64,000 nt of DNA, taken from positions 88,794,898 to 88,858,897 of the forward strand of contig NC_134457.1 of the NCBI RefSeq assembly GCF_047948215.1. Reading direction: 5' to 3'. The notes beneath the pieces are model-generated. The model was not told where the DNA came from, searched no databases, and worked only from the letters and a program-made list of their open reading frames with translations. Source of the DNA: Lycorma delicatula (lineage: Eukaryota > Arthropoda > Insecta > Hemiptera > Fulgoridae). Shown here in pieces: positions 58,195 to 64,000 of the stretch. Every line of letters begins with the position of its first letter. The stretch's first letter is position 1. The position numbers and the translations under genes were made by a program.

Positions 58195-61100
58195 ATTATA
58201 ATTGGTCAATGTGTAGGAAGATATCAACTTGAGTCCTGTATCTCTAGGATTAACATTTTTTTACGTAATTCTTTACTTGCATACTTATATAATTTAATTT
58301 TCTCTAAATATTTTTTGCTGAATAATTTTGATAGGTTCAATTTATTATTTTTTTTCTTTGGAGGCAACCAAAATTGCCTCAACAGTAATAATTTATCGGT
58401 AACCAGAGGTGGATAACTTACTTGAGTTTGTCGGAAAGGTTTTGCAACTCTTTACCGGTTTTTTTTTATTATTAATGAATGTTAAATATAAAAAAGATTG
58501 TAGTTACGAAAAAAAGTTCTATACTTAATTAAAAAAACCTGTTATATCTAAATTTATGTTTTTAAATATGTTTACCTTGTATTTACTTATGCAGATTAGG
58601 TAATATTTTTAATATTAACTTACATTAAGTATTGCTATTGTAGAATTACCTTTCACTTACTCAAGGATTAGTCTTGAAGAAAATTAAATAATAAAAATTA
58701 AATAGGTCTAATATTTATGTTCATGATAAAATGTTGTGTAATAACTATTATAAAAGGAAATAGTAACTGTATTTTTTATACAATTATTATTTTAACAAAA
58801 AAAAATCCATTTGCCATTCTTCCGCTTCAATATCCTTATTTCACATTTCCAACAATGTAATTAAATTTTTAAAAAGGAATAAAAGCCTATATTTTGTCGA
58901 TTAGTAATTGTATTTATTCTTGTATTGAAACACAGATGAATTTTAAATGATGTAAATTTATATATATAACGAATATATACATATTTTTCAATACGCATAC
59001 ATTATCTTTAAAGATACATACATACATTACTTTCATTTAAATAATTTTATCTGTATTATTTAATCTTTTTTCTTTTGTATAAAGGATTATTACGTAATTA
59101 GTTGTATGATCAACTAGTTCTTAGTTCAACTGTTCTCAGTAACAAATTTTCGAAATGATTGTAGAAGAATTTTCCCAAATATTTTTAATTAATTAAAAAC
59201 TGTTGCTCTTTAAAGAAAAACAAAAAAGTATTTTTTCATGTTTTCTACAATTCATAGTAGTTTTTTTTTTAATTAAGTGAAATATTGAAATATGTACCAG
59301 TACAAGTAAAGAATTATGTAAAAAAAAATTATTTTACTTTTTCAGTAAAGTTTTTAGATAACTGACTCATGATGAACGTAGCTCACCATTCCCTTCACCA
59401 GATGTTTCCAAAATTAAATGGTATCGATTTATCCAATTTTATGATATCAAGCAAAACGGTAATCAACGATAAAAGACGAAAGAAATTACCTTAATTACCC
59501 CCACCCATTATAAAACTGCTCCAATACATAACAAAAGTTAGATATTAAAGTAATGAAATCGTCTTATTTGTACAATAATATGATTTTGAGTCCAGATACG
59601 ATAAATATATTAAAAAAAAGGGGGTTTTGTTCCTTCTGTAAGGGGAATTTAATAAAACCGAAACACGTCAGAAAGTATGTTAGGTACCTAAGAGGCATTA
59701 AATTATGTTAGCCATAGGGTATGATTTTTTGTTGTGCAAGAAGGCTATTTAATGTTCTTTTTAAAGGATTTTGCAACAGTCCGTAATTCCTTGTATAGTA
59801 CAGGTAATATAAATTTTAAGATTTTGTTTTTTCATTGGCATGGAATCATAAAGAAATAAATCTTCGAAAAATTACACGCACACTATGACAGTTACATATT
59901 GAAACTGACTATTACAAACAAAACAAAAAAACAAAAATCAATAGTAGTTAGAGCAAAATAATATTTCCGAAGTAATTCCTTTTATTTTGGAAAAACTTCT
60001 GTAACTTTTCTGGTTCTTTTTTGAACTGGTTATATAACCAGTAAACAATAACTTGGTTAGTTATTATTTACTGGTTAGTTGGATGTTCTCTATCGATCGT
60101 ACCACTTCCTTCATAGCTTTTTTATTTTTGGTAACAAAACGTAATTTCCGAAAGACTAGACCTAAAGTATTGGACATGGGAAGTTTAAAAAATTAGTTGT
60201 TAAATGTAATCCATTTCAGTACCAAAAATGGCTCATGTTTACAATACAATTGGTGATTTCATAAGCAAGCAATAATTAATGTTTGTATTCAAACATTTCC
60301 CGATTAATCTGTCAAATTCGATTCTGCAACTCCTGTTAATACTTTTCGTGACCACCTGAGGAAACAATTCTTGATATAAAAATATAATGATTATTTTTTT
60401 CGCTCGCGACATTTTCAAAATTACTTTTTTGTACAATAGAAGTGATTATTGATCGCCATTCTAAAATTGTTGTTTCGACCCGGAATCGGTATTGAAATAA
60501 TCAGATAATTTCACCATTACTTTCAGAATAACAGAATGATTTTTAACGTACGCCTTCAGATCAGTGTAACAATTTACGCTCTCTTCTCTTAGCTCGAAAC
60601 TCAATTAATACGTTAAAATTGGGAGTATCATTTTTTATTTTCCGTAATTTTTTTCAGAAGTACTTTTACAGATTATTATTGATGGTTTTGGCTAGCAAAC
60701 TCATTGAATTCGAATTTCAAGTATGGAAAGTCGAACATTCTATAGTTTTTCTAATTTTTTTTTAATTTTTGGTCTTGGGATAGAGATCGGTCGGCAGGTC
60801 GCGTGAATCATCATCTAACGATAAGAAAATCGCAATTCAGACAGTTGTGGTCATGACAAACATTCATCTCCATAGTGTTTAAAATCTTTAAAATTTCCCT
60901 ATTACTGTTTCTAGATAAAAACATTTTTTTAATTGCTGTTTTTTACTCTACTTTTAGTTTTTTGATAATACAAGCTACGAAGTTTACAATATTATTTGAG
61001 GTATAAATCACGATCTGAAACTCGATATTCGACTTTATTGATAAAAAAGAGCACATTCTTAGCGGATCATTTCAATACTAAACGCACAGCGGACGAAATC

Positions 61101-61960
61101 TGGTTATTTAATTGCCATACTGTTTTATGGTTTGTAACTGAAATAATCGTAGTCTGATCAAGTTTATTATATAGACACCCAAAGCATTTGTTCTGCTTTC
61201 TGCTTTACGTTCGTTTTTTACTGTTTGTATATTATGTTTATTCGTTTTCCATTTTCCTATTTCGGTTATTATTACCAAATAATTTTGTCATATTTAATTT
61301 TTTAACCTTTCATTTTACGAAAGAATGTAATGTACAATAAACTACGTTTATATATCTTTTTAATCTTTTAGAATGTGGAAAGTTCTACACGTTCTTTAAA
61401 AAAAATCCAATTATTCGTCAATGACTTATTTGATTCAAATGCATTTTAATAGATTTTAATTAAAGTCGGAGGTTCTCTAATCGGTTCATACTTTAGAGCT
61501 TATGTTTATTAAATTCATCGATTTTACAACATAATCTAATAAACCTCTTTTAAAATAGATTTTTTTAATCAAATCAATTTAAAAATGAAATTTATTGCTG
61601 GTAAGTTTTTTCAAATAATAATCTCCGATTCCTCAGATATATATACTTCTATATATATATTTTTTTTCTTTTTTTTATTGATTGTAATTTACATGTAACC
61701 GTTTTACGTCAATTTTAATAGTGCAACAAAATTTACTTATTCGATTTATTTAAATTAACCATATTAAAACTCTTATATCAAAACCGGGTAAACATGTTTT
61801 ATGTGTGTATTTTGCGCATTAATGTATGGTGAGCTTGATTATTATAGTTCAATACGTTTTAATCTAATGTAACGAGTTTTTTACGTAATGAATATATATA
61901 TAAATAATAAACGAATAACGAACAGATTTTATGACTGTTAATTTTTTTTTTTTTTTTTTG
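58195..61960. other. Long AT-rich stretch without recognised features
   Basis: I found no transposon motif, SINE box or convincing frame. A local block at 59370-59480 (CTCACCATTCCCTTCACCAG) is less AT-rich but unrecognised. Confidence 0.45.
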
Positions 61961-61964
61961 TAGT

Positions 61965-62012
61965 AATATTAGTCTGGTTTCATACTGCTCACTGTTTATG
62001 ATATTCACTCTG
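61965..62012 (+). repeat. Solo copy of a DUF4817-type transposon end
   Basis: GGTTTCATACTGCTCACTGT then TTATGATATTCACTCTGTA parallels GGTTTCATTCTGGATTCGGT then TTATGTTATTCACTCTGTA at the right end of the 8.6-9.6 kb element. No partner end was found, so it is a solo end or a chance likeness. Confidence 0.4.
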
Positions 62013-62014
62013 TA

Positions 62015-63235
62015 ATCTAAATAACTACTTCAGTGTAATCATTTATGCTACAATTATGAATATTTTTATTTTTGTTTAATGACTATATTCACGCGGTTGC
62101 TTGCATTAAAAACTTTGCTGTTGCATATTTATGTTATTGATGAACTTAATGAAAATCTTTATGGACTAAATTTAATTTACCTTTGTCTAGTTTAATTAAA
62201 ATTTGTGGTCGTAGTTATTTTCATTTAGCATAGAATTTTTTTTAATTTTTATTTTAGTTTATTTTAAGATTAACTTAAATGAAATATTCTACTTTATTAA
62301 AGTTTATATTTGTAAAAACAATAATTCGTCTTAATATTTTGATTCATCTTCTTCTTCATGTAGATTTCATTCAAGTCTTAAGAGGAATCAAAATGCATTT
62401 TTATTAATCGTTAATATATTAAATTAAAGCTTTGTAAATTAAAACTATTTTTCTAACGTTCTTAAAATATTTTTTTTATAATATTATTACATTCAATACA
62501 AAATTGAATCTTTCTGATATTTTCTTGATTTACGTCTGGTTTCTCTACTCTTCATTTAAGAATGGTTAAGTCGATTTTATTAAAAAAGAAATAGCATGAT
62601 TATTTTATTGTAACTAATAAAACGTTTTAGCTGTCATAATTAAGAGGGATAGTCGTCTCCGTCCCTTCAGGTAGATGAAATATATGTTTTTTTTTGTTTT
62701 TTTTTCATTTACTCGTTGAGAATATACTTTTATTTATAAGAAAAATCGAACCCAAAAAAAGTTGTAAGGATATTCTTGTAGGAAATATTATTTAAAAATT
62801 TAAATAGACTTTCATTCTGGAAGAGAATAATTTTTTACGATTTACTTACTGAGAATACATTTAACAAAAAATGCAATGGACAAAAAGTAAAGAAAATATA
62901 ACTTAAAATTTCAGACGATACTATATCCTTCTAATTTCATTGTAAAATATTAATTTTTGTGATATATTTACTTCAGATGCATTTTTAAGAGACTTTTATA
63001 AACGTAGAAGATCTCAATTCCATCCTACGTATCCTTTTTTTTAAATACCAAGTATTACTCTTTATTACCAAATAAATCGATGATTTTTCCTCGTCTCCAA
63101 ATATTTTTAATGGCAGCTTGTTTTAAATTTTAAAAATAAGTTGTCTACATAGACGATTTAAAGATACTTTTTATTAATTGTTATAATTCAAATATATACA
63201 GATTTTTTGACGCAGAAGGATCTTTCTTTCTTTTT
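62015..63235. other. AT-rich stretch without recognised features
   Basis: Nothing supported. Confidence 0.5.
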
Positions 63236-63244
63236 ATCCTCTTT

Positions 63245-64000
63245 GTTATTCACCTTGGGGCCAGGCCTAATGTAAAAAGAACACAGCCTAAAGGAAGATT
63301 TACGGGTATTGTTCACTCCTGCACTTTTTCCTTCATCTTTGTACGGATAATCTTGACAGCTTTGCAGACACCGCGAGCCACGCCAGTTCGGTCTACAGCA
63401 TACTTCACATGACGTTGTCTTCGGTAAGAGCGCCGAATTCTCTTCGGCATGCTTCCCTACGCTGCAGGAACCGAACGTACATGAACACCGTGTGTTCTAC
63501 GGTGTCCTCCACCACGCAAGTCCCATTCCTCAGTGAGTCTCAACGTCCACGTGTACAGATATGCTTTAAAATACCTGTTATCGGTAAGGAACTGATCAAC
63601 TCGTATTTAAATTCTCTGTTTTTTCGCTCTATGTTTGGAAGCCCGAGATAAGTCTGTCTGTCCTTCAACAACTGGTCTCATATCCCCAGCCGCTTATAAT
63701 CAAGCGACGCCCCCGCGTGAGCCTTATTCCCCTGTACATTTTTTTCTTCTTTCGAACGAGGGTGCAAATCCGGCCACTACGCCGGGAGCATCGCATGATT
63801 TGGTCCTGTACCCGCAGCATATCCGTAGTTAGATAGCCCTGTGTCTTCCCTTTTCCAGCGCGACGAATCTAACTAGTGCTCCGTACAGCACTGCTTGAGC
63901 ACCATCTGGGACAAGACTTACCGCTTCTAGTGCAGTAATCTGTGTTCAGTTTCATGCCCTCCTTATTAACGGTAAATAAGGTATCTAACTCTTTCTTCTT
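63245..64000 (-). mobile_element. R1-like LINE, 3' part, runs off the window
   Basis: The minus strand ends with FLTDNRYFKAYLYTWTLR, then in another frame VVEDTVEHTVFMYVRFLQRR and EACRREFGALTEDNV, then MLQTELAWLAVSAKLSRLS and a short 3' end. QFLTGH..F..YL followed by C....EDTVEHT.F.C.RF...R is the conserved end of R1-clade ORF2. The metal-binding cysteines are partly lost (VFMYVRF for VF.C.RF) and frames shift, so this copy is dead at least here. The region is GC-richer than its surroundings. The plus-strand frames at 63409-63832 are shadows. Confidence 0.75.

Noticed and set aside
63409..63832. Plus-strand frames of 80 and 65 codons
   Set aside because: They run opposite to the R1-like LINE coding strand, which explains the lower stop density.

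Overview
The window looks like AT-rich, gene-poor, transposon-laden nuclear DNA from an insect. The transposon types (mariner, R1-like and other non-LTR retrotransposons, DUF4817-type DDE elements, Helitron-like elements, tRNA-derived SINEs) support an arthropod. Hemiptera is my best guess, from remembered similarity of the SINE heads, and is not proven. I found no host protein-coding gene, rRNA gene or intact tRNA gene. Nearly every short open frame here is a chance frame in AT-rich DNA or a shadow of a decayed transposon.

Layout. 0-5 kb: two copies of a dispersed repeat I call F1, a minus-strand Helitron-like end, and a perfect TA palindrome. 5.8-7 kb: a second dispersed family (F2) holding a mariner C-terminal remnant. 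8.6-10.7 kb: two broken DUF4817-type transposases with a SINE near them. 11.4-14.3 kb: a SINE, a composite F1 copy, a broken F1 copy ending in two palindromes, and a LINE scrap. 15.3 kb: a minisatellite. 17.6-20.8 kb: three Helitron-like elements head to tail and a possible fourth end. 22-29 kb: SINEs, F1, F2 and a LINE tail. 31-32 kb: long GT and TA runs and a SINE. 33-36.5 kb: paired mariner and LINE-like scraps around a SINE. 38.08-39.92 kb: a GC-rich, internally deleted R1-clade LINE. 40-41.9 kb: a near-identical 111-bp direct duplication and a LINE tail. 43-47 kb: a transposase head, F1 and F2 copies, and a SINE. 49.6-54.7 kb: SINEs, two joined LINE tails, and a long decayed LINE split by a mariner with terminal inverted repeats. 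55.6-58.4 kb: a composite F1, a LINE tail and F2. 58.4-63.2 kb: nearly featureless AT-rich DNA. 63.2-64 kb: the 3' part of an R1-like LINE running off the window.

No transposon here looks autonomous: every transposase or reverse transcriptase is truncated, frameshifted or lacks catalytic parts. The F1, SINE and Helitron-like copies would need enzymes encoded elsewhere. The least familiar material is F1. It carries a conserved tRNA T-arm-like core, 12-bp inverted ends, and a 3' hairpin followed by a T run. It also has a fold-back composite form seen twice, 44 kb apart. I saw no CRISPR array, operon or defence-like system.
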